Source: Gordoniibacillus chartarius (GTDB lineage Bacteria > Bacillota > Bacilli > Paenibacillales > NBRC-103111). Taken from it: DNA of 64,000 nt. How positions within the stretch are numbered: the stretch's first letter is position 1; each line of letters opens with the position of its first letter. The DNA is taken from the NCBI RefSeq assembly GCF_042432825.1, contig NZ_JBHLWN010000082.1:1-64000 (forward strand), given 5' to 3'. Made by a program: the position numbers and the translations under genes. Of the stretch, positions 7,896 through 16,365 are shown one piece after another. The notes under the pieces were generated by a model that was not told the origin of the DNA, did no database searches, and worked only from the letters and a program-made list of their open reading frames with translations.

Positions 7896-9725
7896 TCACG
7901 GGATGAGCTGCAGCTTGCGGGCCTCTTCCACGGCTTTCATGCGGCGGTTTACGTTCAGCTTGGCTAAAATATGGCTCACATGCGCTTTCACGGTCTCGGC
8001 CGTCACATGCAGCTTTCGTGCAATTTCTTTGTTGGACAGCCCCTCCGCCATAAGCTCCAAAACCTGCAGCTCGCGCGCCGTCACCGGCGGCGCATCCGGC
8101 AGCGCCAGCCCCGGTGTCGCCCGTGCCAGAAGCATGAGGGCATAACAGATTTGTATGGATAATATTCTCAACAAATGGATGCGCTCCGCTGAAAACGCAT
8201 GGGGCAGCACGCTATTTTCCAAATAAAGCAATCCTGTCAGCTCTTGCTCGATCTCAACCGGCAGCGCCAGAACCGCTCTCGGCTTAACCCGGCGTACGTA
8301 GGGCGTGTCTGCATAAGAACTTGACGCAAGCAAGGCATCGCCTATGCTCACGACCGCACGCCGAAGGACGGCATCGCTCACGGCCTCGGGGCTGCACGGT
8401 CCGTCACCCGTTACGGGTACCGCACCGGCGCCGAAGTTCCAATTCGCATCGCCGGCAGCCTCCGTCCAGTGGGTAACGGCCATTCCCTCGGGGCCTTCTG
8501 CGATCCAACAGGCTTTACCGGCCCCGGCATATTCTGCGGCGATCCTCAGCAGCTTGGCGATGAGCCCGTCATCGAGACGCTCGGTCGCGAACACCTCCGA
8601 CGCTTTGTACACGACGGCCAAATCCAGCAAATGCTCATAGGCGGCTTCCCCAAACAACGTGGGCACCTGCGGCCGGATCGGCTGCTCCCCGACGGCGCGC
8701 ACCGTGTCCGACAGCACTGCAGGCGGCTCCACGTACGAATCCTGGGGTGCGGTCGCCCTTCCTTCGACGGGCGAAGACTCGGAGTGTACTTCCTGCAGCT
8801 CGTAAGCGGCGACCGTCTTTCGAGAGGCGGGCCGGCCCTCTATAACGGCCTCTTCTCTCCCTTGAGAGGGCTGCAGATCGCCCTGCGCCAGCTCAAACGT
8901 CGGCAGCTCGCCCTGCCGGTCCAGCTGCTCCAAGCACCGCTGCAAATCAAGCCGCAGCCCCTTGGCAGTTTGATAGCGGTCCCCGGGCGTCTTCTCCAGC
9001 AGCTTGGCCGTAATGCTTGCCAGAACGGCCGGCACGCCGTACTTCCCGGCCAAATCCGGCGGTCGCAAGGAGCGGTGCGCGTGCGCCCAGGCGATCGGAT
9101 CCGCCGCTTGAAACGGCAGCTCCCCGGCCAGCATTTCGTAGAAAGTGATGCCGAGCGAATACAAATCGCTCCTGCCGTCAAGCGGACTTCGCCCCCGGGC
9201 AGCCCGCTCCGGCGCCAAATAAGCGGGGTTGCCGTCCAGCATCGATGCGTCGGCCGATTGCGGGATTGTCACAGCATCGCTGAAACCGGTCACACAAACT
9301 TCCAGCGTCTCCGGTCGGACGATGATCGTGTCGGGGCGAATATTCATATGAAGGAGCTCGTGCCGGTGCAGCTCTTCCATAATTGCCGCCATGTTCACGG
9401 CAAGCTGCAGGAACGGCTTCGCCGGCACGGGTCCGGCGCTCATGTACCCGCGCAGCACGACACCGTGGAATATATCGAAAATCAACACCATCGAGCCGCC
9501 CTGCCGCAGCAGTGCGCGGGGCTTCAGTACGCCCTTCACGGGCAGCTCCGCCAGCGTTTCGTGCTCGTGGATCAGCTTGGCGTTCTCGACGATGGAGCGC
9601 GGGCCGGGCTTGGTCATTTTCCATACGACGACCCGGGCCAGCTCCTCCGCATACGCATGGGCAATCCAGATGTTGTCATCCTCGTAAATGACGTGCAGGA
9701 ACTTATAGCCGGGAGTTGTAATCAT
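7896..9725 (-). CDS. Pseudokinase-GAF-LuxR transcriptional regulator
   Basis: 609 aa in three parts. Residues 1-275 are a Ser/Thr-kinase-like fold: Lys36 in VVWKM, an HRD-position motif reading HMN (126-128), a DFG-position motif reading GFS (147-149), and an intact APE plus DLYSLG region. The catalytic Asp and the metal-binding Asp are both replaced, so it is probably a pseudokinase. Residues about 370-530 resemble a GAF sensor. The C-terminus is a LuxR helix-turn-helix (LSNKEIARKLHVTAETVKAH). AcoK-like multidomain regulators share kinase and GAF parts but usually carry a large ATPase between them, missing here. AGGAG sits 7 bases before the ATG. It lies just upstream of, and parallel to, the ketosynthase operon, its likely target. 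Confidence 0.82.
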   Translation of the reverse strand: MITTPGYKFLHVIYEDDNIWIAHAYAEELARVVVWKMTKPGPRSIVENAKLIHEHETLAELPVKGVLKPRALLRQGGSMVLIFDIFHGVVLRGYMSAGPVPAKPFLQLAVNMAAIMEELHRHELLHMNIRPDTIIVRPETLEVCVTGFSDAVTIPQSADASMLDGNPAYLAPERAARGRSPLDGRSDLYSLGITFYEMLAGELPFQAADPIAWAHAHRSLRPPDLAGKYGVPAVLASITAKLLEKTPGDRYQTAKGLRLDLQRCLEQLDRQGELPTFELAQGDLQPSQGREEAVIEGRPASRKTVAAYELQEVHSESSPVEGRATAPQDSYVEPPAVLSDTVRAVGEQPIRPQVPTLFGEAAYEHLLDLAVVYKASEVFATERLDDGLIAKLLRIAAEYAGAGKACWIAEGPEGMAVTHWTEAAGDANWNFGAGAVPVTGDGPCSPEAVSDAVLRRAVVSIGDALLASSSYADTPYVRRVKPRAVLALPVEIEQELTGLLYLENSVLPHAFSAERIHLLRILSIQICYALMLLARATPGLALPDAPPVTARELQVLELMAEGLSNKEIARKLHVTAETVKAHVSHILAKLNVNRRMKAVEEARKLQLIP

Positions 9726-9829
9726 CGGACGCTCCTATTGGCAACTAGTTAGTTCTTTCAGTATAGCAAAATATGTCGGATACCGCCTACCGGCACACCT
9801 ATTGTCCTGCCCCGCCCGCAAAAAAATAC

Positions 9830-9857
9830 ACCGCCCGTTCCCTAGGGAACAGGCGGC
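9830..9857 (-). terminator. Rho-independent terminator of the RND operon
   Basis: An inverted repeat with a GTTCCC/GGGAAC core flanked by CGCC and GGCG, followed on the minus strand by TGTATTTTTTT. It sits just after the 9866-11650 stop codon and probably ends the three-gene efflux transcript. Confidence 0.85.
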
Positions 9858-9865
9858 GCACTCCA

Positions 9866-11650
9866 TTATCCTTGCAAAATCGCCAGCAATCGCTTCGCCG
9901 TTTCGTTGTTCGAATCGACGAATGTTTCGTAGACGCGGACCGTAACCGGGTAGGCCAGCTGATTCGTCGAGGCGTTCACGCTGATCACGTTGTCTCCGTT
10001 CACGAGATGGCCGGCGCCGGTGAAGCCGACGTTCGCCGTCGAGCCGACCAGGCGGCCGGCGGAGTCGTACAGATCGAACTGCAGCCTGGAGGTCGACGCA
10101 TCGAGCATGCTGTCCGGCTGCTGCACGATTTCCGCGTCGAGCTTAATCTGATACGAATACATACCGTTCACCAGGCTGTTCTGCACGATCAAGCCATTGT
10201 TATTTACCTGCAGCGGATACAGGCTCCAATGCATGTTGTCCGGAAGCGACGACTGCGCCTCGACCTTCCCTTCGGCAAGCAGCGACTGGTAAGGCGCGAT
10301 CGTCTGGGCGTCGAACAGCTGCAGCTTTAGGTCGTCAGCCGATACGGTGAGCGGCAGCTTGAAGGAGTAAGATAACGCTGTCGCCGCGTTCGGAACGATC
10401 TGCGGCGTCACGGCAGCCTGACGGCTGCCCGGATACACGCTGCCGTTCCGGTCAACCAGACTAACCGCCACGTTCGGTGCGGCCAGCGTCGTACCGGAGC
10501 CGTTGGCCAGCCGCAGCTTGACGATTCCGGTCTGGTAGCTGTCCTCCTCGTTCTTCGCCACATGGAGCTCGACCAGCGACACCTCCATGCCCGGATGGAT
10601 CAGCTTGTTCATGGGATCCAGCGCGATGCGCTCGCCAAGCTTCCATTCGGTACTGACGGCGGCCGATTCAGCCGGCTTGTCGAAGGAAATGCGGCCGATC
10701 GACAGAACGCCGGCGCCCGTACCCGGGCCTGCACCGGTACCTGTGCCTGCTCCTGCACCTGCGGTGCTGCCTGACGCTGCGGCGGTGCCTCCAGCTACGG
10801 CGAAGGTGTAATTTTCAATTAAGGTGAACGTTGTGAGCTGGGCTCCTATGTCGGTCGGAACTGCGATGTGCACATAGGCCTGACCGCCTGCTTCTACCGC
10901 GACCGGAGCTTTCTCCGCCTGAGTGCCGCTGTATACCGAGATGCCGTCCGTGGCTTCCAGCGACAGGCTCGGCGCCGTCTCCCGCTGGAAGCCCGGGTTC
11001 GTTACGAGCAGCTTTACCGTAGTTACCGGCTTCGCCCCCGACGTATCCGTGTTCAGGCTCACCGTCCGGTATTGCAGCGGAGAACCCTCGAGCGCGAACG
11101 TATCGCCCCATGCGATCCGCTTCGCCGACTGGCCGGCCGCTCCCAAGCCGCCGCGCCATTCCCGTCCGGTGACGTCGATCTGTAAATTCATCGTCTCCGT
11201 CTTCGGATACGTGTACATGTCCACGTTAACCCAGGCGAGGCCGGTCAGCGCCAAATCGTCTTGACGATCCACCGTCAGCATATAGGTCAGCACCTGCGAT
11301 GACTTGGCCGGAACGGCGCGCGCGTTAGTTGCGCTGCCGGTCAGCGTGTAGACGGTGCCGTCGGATGCGGTTACGCGCAGCTCGTCATCCGGAATCCGCG
11401 CCAGCGACGCGCTGTTGTTCGTGTAGCGCACGACGGCGCCGAGCCTCGTGCCGAATTCGGTGCGCTCGTTCGTCAGCCCGATCAGCTCGACCGTATAGGC
11501 ATCGGATAGTTTATAGATCGCTGCAGGAGCCGGGGCGGGAACCGAACCGACAGCGCTTTGGCCGTCCGCCGCCCATACGGACATTGGTACGGACGTTGCG
11601 GATAACAGCAAGGCGGCGGCAGTGGTGAGGGTGAGAATCGATTTTTTCAT
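9866..11650 (-). CDS. Secreted protein of unknown function in RND efflux operon
   Basis: 594 aa with a clear signal peptide (MKKSILTLTTAAALLLSATS, then a VWAADG cleavage-like site). The rest is rich in beta-strand-like segments, with a short Gly/Ala/Thr-rich stretch near residues 290-315 that could be a linker between two halves. I do not recognise a family. AGGAGG lies 8 bases before the ATG. It is the last gene of an operon behind the adaptor (23-base gap) and pump, so an extracytoplasmic role in the efflux assembly is plausible. Gram-positive bacteria lack the usual outer-membrane channel, so a partner facing the cell wall would be of interest. Confidence 0.75.
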   Translation of the reverse strand: MKKSILTLTTAAALLLSATSVPMSVWAADGQSAVGSVPAPAPAAIYKLSDAYTVELIGLTNERTEFGTRLGAVVRYTNNSASLARIPDDELRVTASDGTVYTLTGSATNARAVPAKSSQVLTYMLTVDRQDDLALTGLAWVNVDMYTYPKTETMNLQIDVTGREWRGGLGAAGQSAKRIAWGDTFALEGSPLQYRTVSLNTDTSGAKPVTTVKLLVTNPGFQRETAPSLSLEATDGISVYSGTQAEKAPVAVEAGGQAYVHIAVPTDIGAQLTTFTLIENYTFAVAGGTAAASGSTAGAGAGTGTGAGPGTGAGVLSIGRISFDKPAESAAVSTEWKLGERIALDPMNKLIHPGMEVSLVELHVAKNEEDSYQTGIVKLRLANGSGTTLAAPNVAVSLVDRNGSVYPGSRQAAVTPQIVPNAATALSYSFKLPLTVSADDLKLQLFDAQTIAPYQSLLAEGKVEAQSSLPDNMHWSLYPLQVNNNGLIVQNSLVNGMYSYQIKLDAEIVQQPDSMLDASTSRLQFDLYDSAGRLVGSTANVGFTGAGHLVNGDNVISVNASTNQLAYPVTVRVYETFVDSNNETAKRLLAILQG

Positions 11651-11673
11651 AGGTGATGCCTCCTATAGCCGAA

Positions 11674-12909
11674 TTATTGAGTCTTGACGGTTTGCCCGTC
11701 TTTGAGCTGAGCAAGGCCGGTCGTGATGACTTTGTCGCCTTCCTTCACGCCTTCGAGCACTTCCTGATACAGGTCCTTCCAGCGTCCGAGCTTGACCGGA
11801 CGCTTGACGGCCTTATCGCCTTCCACGACATAGACGAAGTTATCCGGGCCTTCCTTGACGATCGCCGATGTCGGAACCGCCAGCGCCTTCTGCTCCTCGG
11901 CCCCGGACAGGACGAGCTGTACGCGCATTCCCTGCTTCAGCTTGCCGTCCGCGTTATCCGCTTCCAGCTCCACGGCGTACGCCTTCGACTGGGCGTTCAC
12001 CGTCTGGCCGACGAAGGTGACCTTCGCTTTATACAGCGTCTTGTTGTCCGTACCGGTGTAGAACGCAATCTCCGGCTTTCCTTCGACCAGCTTCAGCAGC
12101 GGCTCGGCGACTTCCGTCGTGATTTTGGCCGGGTTCATCTGCACGATTTGGCCGACCCGTATGCCCTGCGACACTGTAGCTCCGGCCTCCACCGTGAGAT
12201 CGTTCAGGACGCCGCTCGCCGGCGCCTTCACCTCGTAGTCGGCGAGATGGCGGTTCAAATCCTGCAGCGACACCTCCGTCGAAGCGATCTGCGATTGAAT
12301 CGACGCCAGCGGATCGCTGGCATCAAGCGCCGCGAGCTGCTTCTCCGCCAGCTCCGTATCGCGGCGGATTTGCTCCAGCTGCTGCTCGGCCTGCTCGACT
12401 TGACGCTTGGATGCGATGCCCGCATCGTATTCGTTGCGCAGCTTGTTCAGCTCCTCCTGCTGGGTCTTGAGCTGGTTGCGGCTGCGCGTCACGTTGTTCT
12501 CCAGCTGGAGACGGTTCGTTTGCGTATCCAGCTTCGTCTTGGCCAGCGAATCGCGCAGGCTCTGCAAATTGATCTCCGTCTTGCGCTTATCGGATAACAG
12601 GTCGGTCGTGTCGACCGTGAACAACACGTCGCCCTGCTGGACCGTGTCGCCCTTTCTCTTCAGCTTCTCAAGCACCGTCCCGCTCGCCTTGCTGACGATA
12701 TCGAGCTGGAGCGAGGCGGCGACCTCCGCCACCTGCTCGATCGAATCGCCGACCGTCTGCTTGCCTACAACGGCCGTTTGCAGGACGGCTTCCGCCGCTG
12801 CCGCCGACGGAGCCGCAGCCTGCGGCTTCTGCGCGCAGCCGCCCAGCATCGCCACAGCCAGCACAGCTGCCGCCGCGGCGGCACTCGTATTCCGTTTCCA
12901 CATCTTCAT
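11674..12909 (-). CDS. RND efflux adaptor (membrane fusion protein), lipoprotein
   Basis: 411 aa from the ATG at 12909, 9 bases after GAGGAG; an ATG at 12918 abuts that site and is less likely. The N-terminus is a lipoprotein signal with lipobox MLGGC. Then come a biotinyl-lipoyl-like segment (ASGTVLEKLKRKGDTVQQGDVLFTV, too long to be coincidental), a coiled-coil hairpin of about 100 residues (LRDSLAKTKLD to IRRDTELAEKQLAALD), the second lipoyl half (VKAPASGVLNDL) and a beta-barrel. This is the HlyD/AcrA type periplasmic adaptor, here presumably anchored outside the membrane. It follows the pump gene after 16 bases and joins it to an extracytoplasmic partner. Confidence 0.92.
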   Translation of the reverse strand: MKMWKRNTSAAAAAAVLAVAMLGGCAQKPQAAAPSAAAAEAVLQTAVVGKQTVGDSIEQVAEVAASLQLDIVSKASGTVLEKLKRKGDTVQQGDVLFTVDTTDLLSDKRKTEINLQSLRDSLAKTKLDTQTNRLQLENNVTRSRNQLKTQQEELNKLRNEYDAGIASKRQVEQAEQQLEQIRRDTELAEKQLAALDASDPLASIQSQIASTEVSLQDLNRHLADYEVKAPASGVLNDLTVEAGATVSQGIRVGQIVQMNPAKITTEVAEPLLKLVEGKPEIAFYTGTDNKTLYKAKVTFVGQTVNAQSKAYAVELEADNADGKLKQGMRVQLVLSGAEEQKALAVPTSAIVKEGPDNFVYVVEGDKAVKRPVKLGRWKDLYQEVLEGVKEGDKVITTGLAQLKDGQTVKTQ

Positions 12910-12925
12910 CTCTTCCATCTCCTCT

Positions 12926-15900
12926 TTAGGCCGTCACGTTCGGATCCGATGGAGCCGAAGCGCGCGATGCCTTTCTCTTGGACGAACCGCTGCGAAGCCG
13001 AAGCTTCATGCCTTCGATCTTCTCGTAAGCGACCGGAACGACGACCAGCGTCAGTACCGTCGAGGTAATCAAGCCGCCGATGACGACAATGGACAAGCCC
13101 TTGGAAATGATCGTTCCTTCCGAGAAGCCCAGCGCCAGCGGCACGAGAGCCGCAATCGTCGCCACGGCGGTCATGATGATCGGACGAAGCCGTACGATGC
13201 CCGCTTCAATCAATGCATGCCGTACCGTATACCCCTGCTCGCGCAGCTGCTGCGCCCGGTCGATCAATACGATTGCGTTCGTGACGACGATACCGATCAG
13301 CATCATGAACCCGATGAGCGTCGTTACGTCAAGCGTCGTTCGGGTAATGAACAAGCCCAGCAGTCCGCCGATCGCAGCGAGCGGAAGCGAGAACAAGATC
13401 GCGAACGGCGCGCTTGCGTTCCCGAAGGCCAGCACCATGACGAGGTATACGACGAATACGGCTACACCCATCGCCACGAACAGCTGCGAGAAGCTCTCGC
13501 CGATATCCTGCGATACCCCGGCTACTTCGCGGGAAACGCCGTCCGGCAGCGATACTTGGTTGAGATCCTGCGCGATCTTCTGGGAGATGCCGCCCTTGTT
13601 CGCGGATTCGATTTTTGCAGTAAAGCTCAGCACCTGACGCTTCTTCTCCCGCTGAATGTTGACCGGCGCATCGACCTCTTGGATGCGGGCAATTTCGCTG
13701 AGATAGACGAGCGAGCCCGTCGAGGAACGGACCGCAATGCGGCCGACTTCGTCGGCAGTGTCGACGTCCTTCTCCCGTACCTTCACGTTGATCGTGTAAT
13801 TGACGTTATCCAGCTTGTGCTCGCCGATGCTCGAATCCCGCAGCCAGAACGCAACCGAATCGCGTACCGACGATGCGCTGAGACCGTACAGCCGGGCTTT
13901 CTTCTGATCGACCTCGATCTTCAGCTCCGTCTTCGCGTCGCTCAGGCTGTCTTCCAGCTCCGTGAGCTCCGGATACGTCTTCAGCTTCTCGCGTAAAATA
14001 ACGGCAGCCTCCTGAAGCTTCTGCTGATCGTCGCCTTTGACCTTGTAGGAGAAGTCGGCGGACGATCCCATATCTCCTACCAGCGTAAACGGCTTCAGCT
14101 CGGAGCCCGCCGGCAGCAGCTCGGTCAGAGCGGCGGTGTATTGCTTCTTGGCCTGGGTCGGGCTCTCGCCCTCCCTGACGATGGCGTGAACCTGGGCTTT
14201 GTACGACACAGCCTCAAGCGGAACGCCCATCGCCGCTATATTGCCGCCTTCGTAGCCGACCAGCGCCTCGATGCTTTCGAACAGCGCTTCTCCTTCGGCC
14301 GTCTTCGCCTCGCGAAGCACCTTCTCCATCTCTTTGACCTTGGCGTCGGTTGCCTCCAGCGTATATTCATTCGGGAGCTTGACGGTAAAATAAATATTTC
14401 GCGACGAATCGTCGCTAGGGATAAACGACACCGATAGATTAGGCACGATAACAGCAAGCGAAACGACCAAAGCCAGCAGCGCCAGCAGCAGCGTCTTGCC
14501 GCCGTTCCTCAGCGACCATTCCAGCCAGCGGCGGTAGAAGCCGTAGACCGGACCGTCATAGGACTCTTCGCGGTGAGCCGCCGCGCCCTTAGCCTGGACC
14601 TGCTTGGCGACCAGCAGCTTGGCCATCATCGGAATGACGGTGAGAGCGACGATCAAGGATGCAAGCAGCGCGCAGGCCAGCGTAATGGCGAACGGCCGGA
14701 AAATTTGTCCCGCAATCCCGGACACCATCCCGATCGGACCGAACACGCCGACCGTCGCCAGCGTCGACGAAGTAATCGCCGACGATACTTCCTTCGTGGC
14801 CAGCCTAATGACACTCTCGCCGTCTTCCTGCGCCTGCACGAGACGGGAGTAAATGTTCTCGATCACGACAATACTGTCGTCAACGACCCGGCCGATCGCG
14901 ATAAATATACCGCCGAGCGTCATTATGTTCAGCGTAATGTTCAGGTACGACATCGTCAGCAGCGTAATCAGAATCGACAGCGGAATGGAAACGAGTACGA
15001 TCAGGGTCATCCGGATATTGCGCAGAAAGACGAGAATCATCAGCGCCGCCAGCAGAGCGCCGACAACCCCCTCTTTCAGCATGCCGTTGATCGATTTCTT
15101 CACTTCGACCGCACCGTCGTATAGTTCTTTAAATTCCAGCTGCGGCATCGTCTCGGACCATTTGGCCGTCAGCTTGTGAATATCGCTCGAGAAGTCGACG
15201 GCGTTGGCGCTTTTCGTCTTGTACAGGACGAGAGCGATCGCCGGCTTCTCATCCAGCCGCGCCGTGAACGTCGCATCGGTGATCGCCTCCACGCTCGCCA
15301 GCTGGCTCAGCAGCACGGTGCCCGACGGCGTGGTGACCTCCATATTTTGCAGGTCGTACACGGTGTTCAGGCTGCCGGTGATGCGCGCCATCTTCTCATT
15401 GCCGCTCAGCTTTACCGTACCGACCGGTCCGCTGGTCAGCGCCCCTTGAATGCTTTGCGCCAGCTGCGCCGGGGTTAGACCGTAGCGGTTCAGGGCGTTC
15501 GAGTCCAGCTCGATGTCGATCTTCGTATCGCGGTTGCCGATGACATCGTAGTGATCGATTCCGTTCAGCCCTTCGATCTCATCCTCGAGAACATCCTTAT
15601 ACATCCGGTCCATCTCCGCTTGCGAGACGCCGTCTTTCGCCTGAATGGTCAAATAATAGGACGGCGCAGAGGCGGATCCGAACGTGCTGACCTGCGGCTC
15701 GCCGGCACCGGCCGGGAGGCTGACCCCTGCGACCACGTCCTTGACCTCGGTCTTCTTCTTATCCAGATCGATCCCTTGGTTAAATTCGATAATGACCGAA
15801 GAGAACGAACCCGACGAAGTGGACGAGACGTTCTTGACGTCCGCCAGATTGGACACTGCCTCTTCAAGCGGCTTCGTCACATCCTCCATCACGTCCTGCG

Positions 15901-16066
15901 GCGACGCCTGGTACGTACTCGACACCGACACGACCGGGAACGAAATGTCCGGGAAGTTCTCGATCTTGAGCGTCGAGGTCGAATACAGCCCGCCGCCGAA
16001 CAGGAGCGCGATGATGATGATGACGGCCGAAACATTTTTCATGGAAAAATCGGTCAATCGGGACAT
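12926..16066 (-). CDS. RND-family efflux pump (SwrC/AcrB-like)
   Basis: 1046 aa from the ATG at 16066, with AGGAGAGG at 16072-16079; an upstream in-frame extension to 16267 has no such site. The N-terminus LTDFSMKNVSAVIIIIALLFGGG is the first membrane helix of the HAE1/AcrB superfamily. VVDDSIVVIENIYSR carries the paired Asp of the TM4 proton relay. Two homologous halves with large extracytoplasmic loops give the expected length of about 1000-1050 aa. B. subtilis SwrC, a surfactin-efflux RND pump, is the natural comparison. It is the first gene of pump-adaptor-secreted protein. Two TGTGAA repeats 11 bp apart lie upstream, hinting at control by an OmpR/PhoP-type regulator. The substrate is not predictable. 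Confidence 0.93.
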   Translation of the reverse strand: MSRLTDFSMKNVSAVIIIIALLFGGGLYSTSTLKIENFPDISFPVVSVSSTYQASPQDVMEDVTKPLEEAVSNLADVKNVSSTSSGSFSSVIIEFNQGIDLDKKKTEVKDVVAGVSLPAGAGEPQVSTFGSASAPSYYLTIQAKDGVSQAEMDRMYKDVLEDEIEGLNGIDHYDVIGNRDTKIDIELDSNALNRYGLTPAQLAQSIQGALTSGPVGTVKLSGNEKMARITGSLNTVYDLQNMEVTTPSGTVLLSQLASVEAITDATFTARLDEKPAIALVLYKTKSANAVDFSSDIHKLTAKWSETMPQLEFKELYDGAVEVKKSINGMLKEGVVGALLAALMILVFLRNIRMTLIVLVSIPLSILITLLTMSYLNITLNIMTLGGIFIAIGRVVDDSIVVIENIYSRLVQAQEDGESVIRLATKEVSSAITSSTLATVGVFGPIGMVSGIAGQIFRPFAITLACALLASLIVALTVIPMMAKLLVAKQVQAKGAAAHREESYDGPVYGFYRRWLEWSLRNGGKTLLLALLALVVSLAVIVPNLSVSFIPSDDSSRNIYFTVKLPNEYTLEATDAKVKEMEKVLREAKTAEGEALFESIEALVGYEGGNIAAMGVPLEAVSYKAQVHAIVREGESPTQAKKQYTAALTELLPAGSELKPFTLVGDMGSSADFSYKVKGDDQQKLQEAAVILREKLKTYPELTELEDSLSDAKTELKIEVDQKKARLYGLSASSVRDSVAFWLRDSSIGEHKLDNVNYTINVKVREKDVDTADEVGRIAVRSSTGSLVYLSEIARIQEVDAPVNIQREKKRQVLSFTAKIESANKGGISQKIAQDLNQVSLPDGVSREVAGVSQDIGESFSQLFVAMGVAVFVVYLVMVLAFGNASAPFAILFSLPLAAIGGLLGLFITRTTLDVTTLIGFMMLIGIVVTNAIVLIDRAQQLREQGYTVRHALIEAGIVRLRPIIMTAVATIAALVPLALGFSEGTIISKGLSIVVIGGLITSTVLTLVVVPVAYEKIEGMKLRLRSGSSKRKASRASAPSDPNVTA

Positions 16067-16113
16067 GGATTCCTCTCCTTCTATAGTCTCTAAACCATAA
16101 TGTAATAGAGGAA

Positions 16114-16130
16114 TGTGAACTGGATGTGAA
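16114..16130 (-). promoter_or_regulatory. 11-bp direct repeat upstream of RND operon
   Basis: On the plus strand TGTGAA occurs at 16114 and 16125, that is GTTCACAT-N3-GTTCACAT read towards the pump gene. Two hexamers one helical turn apart fit binding by an OmpR/PhoP-family response regulator (B. subtilis PhoP prefers TT[A/C]ACA repeats at 11 bp). A TACATT 9 bases after the last repeat could be the -10. Two such response regulators are encoded nearby. Confidence 0.45.
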
Positions 16131-16220
16131 CCGATTGGGATTTTATGGGATATAAAATGGTTGTACGCGGGAGTGCGCCGGATTGGAGCTCGGAAGAGGG
16201 ATTCAGGCAAGGACCAACTA

Positions 16221-16249
16221 TTGGCATCATCAGTGCAGGATGTTATAAT
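16221..16249 (+). promoter_or_regulatory. Sigma-A-type promoter of the AAC(3) gene
   Basis: TTGGCA at 16221-16226 and TATAAT at 16244-16249 are separated by exactly 17 bases, a near-consensus vegetative promoter on the plus strand. Transcription should begin near 16256, giving a leader of about 110 bases before the acetyltransferase start. Confidence 0.8.
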
Positions 16250-16281
16250 AATTGTTACATACATCATTTAGGTTAAGGGCA

Positions 16282-16317
16282 ATGCTTCTCTTACAAGAGA
16301 CAACCCCGCTAATTTAG
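16282..16317 (+). CDS. Putative leader peptide upstream of AAC(3)
   Basis: An 11-codon open frame, ATG to TAG, encodes MLLLQETTPLI. It starts about 26 bases after the predicted transcription start and its last codons and stop lie inside the ascending part of the terminator hairpin at 16301-16325. The ribosome binding site is poor (AAGGG only 2 bases before the ATG, or TAGG 9 bases before). If translated, a ribosome stalled on it would cover the stem and stop the terminator forming, as in known attenuators of ribosome-protecting or drug-modifying genes. Translation is not proven by the sequence. Confidence 0.45.
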   Translation: MLLLQETTPLI

Positions 16318-16333
16318 CGGGGTTGTTTTTTTA
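16301..16333 (+). terminator. Leader terminator (putative attenuator) of AAC(3)
   Basis: CAACCCCGCT and AGCGGGGTTG form a perfect 10-bp stem with a 5-base loop, followed by an eight-base T-run. It lies between the AAC(3) promoter and its start codon with no other plus-strand gene upstream, so it can only serve as an in-leader terminator. A smaller inverted repeat (TCTCTT...AAGAGA) directly precedes it. Confidence 0.8.
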
Positions 16334-16365
16334 TTATCCACTATTTTTTCCGGGAGGCAATCACA

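Noticed and set aside
16067..16267. N-terminal extension of the RND pump
   Set aside because: There is no ribosome binding site for it, and it would run into the divergent AAC(3) promoter; the ATG at 16066 has AGGAGAGG and starts at the known family N-terminus.
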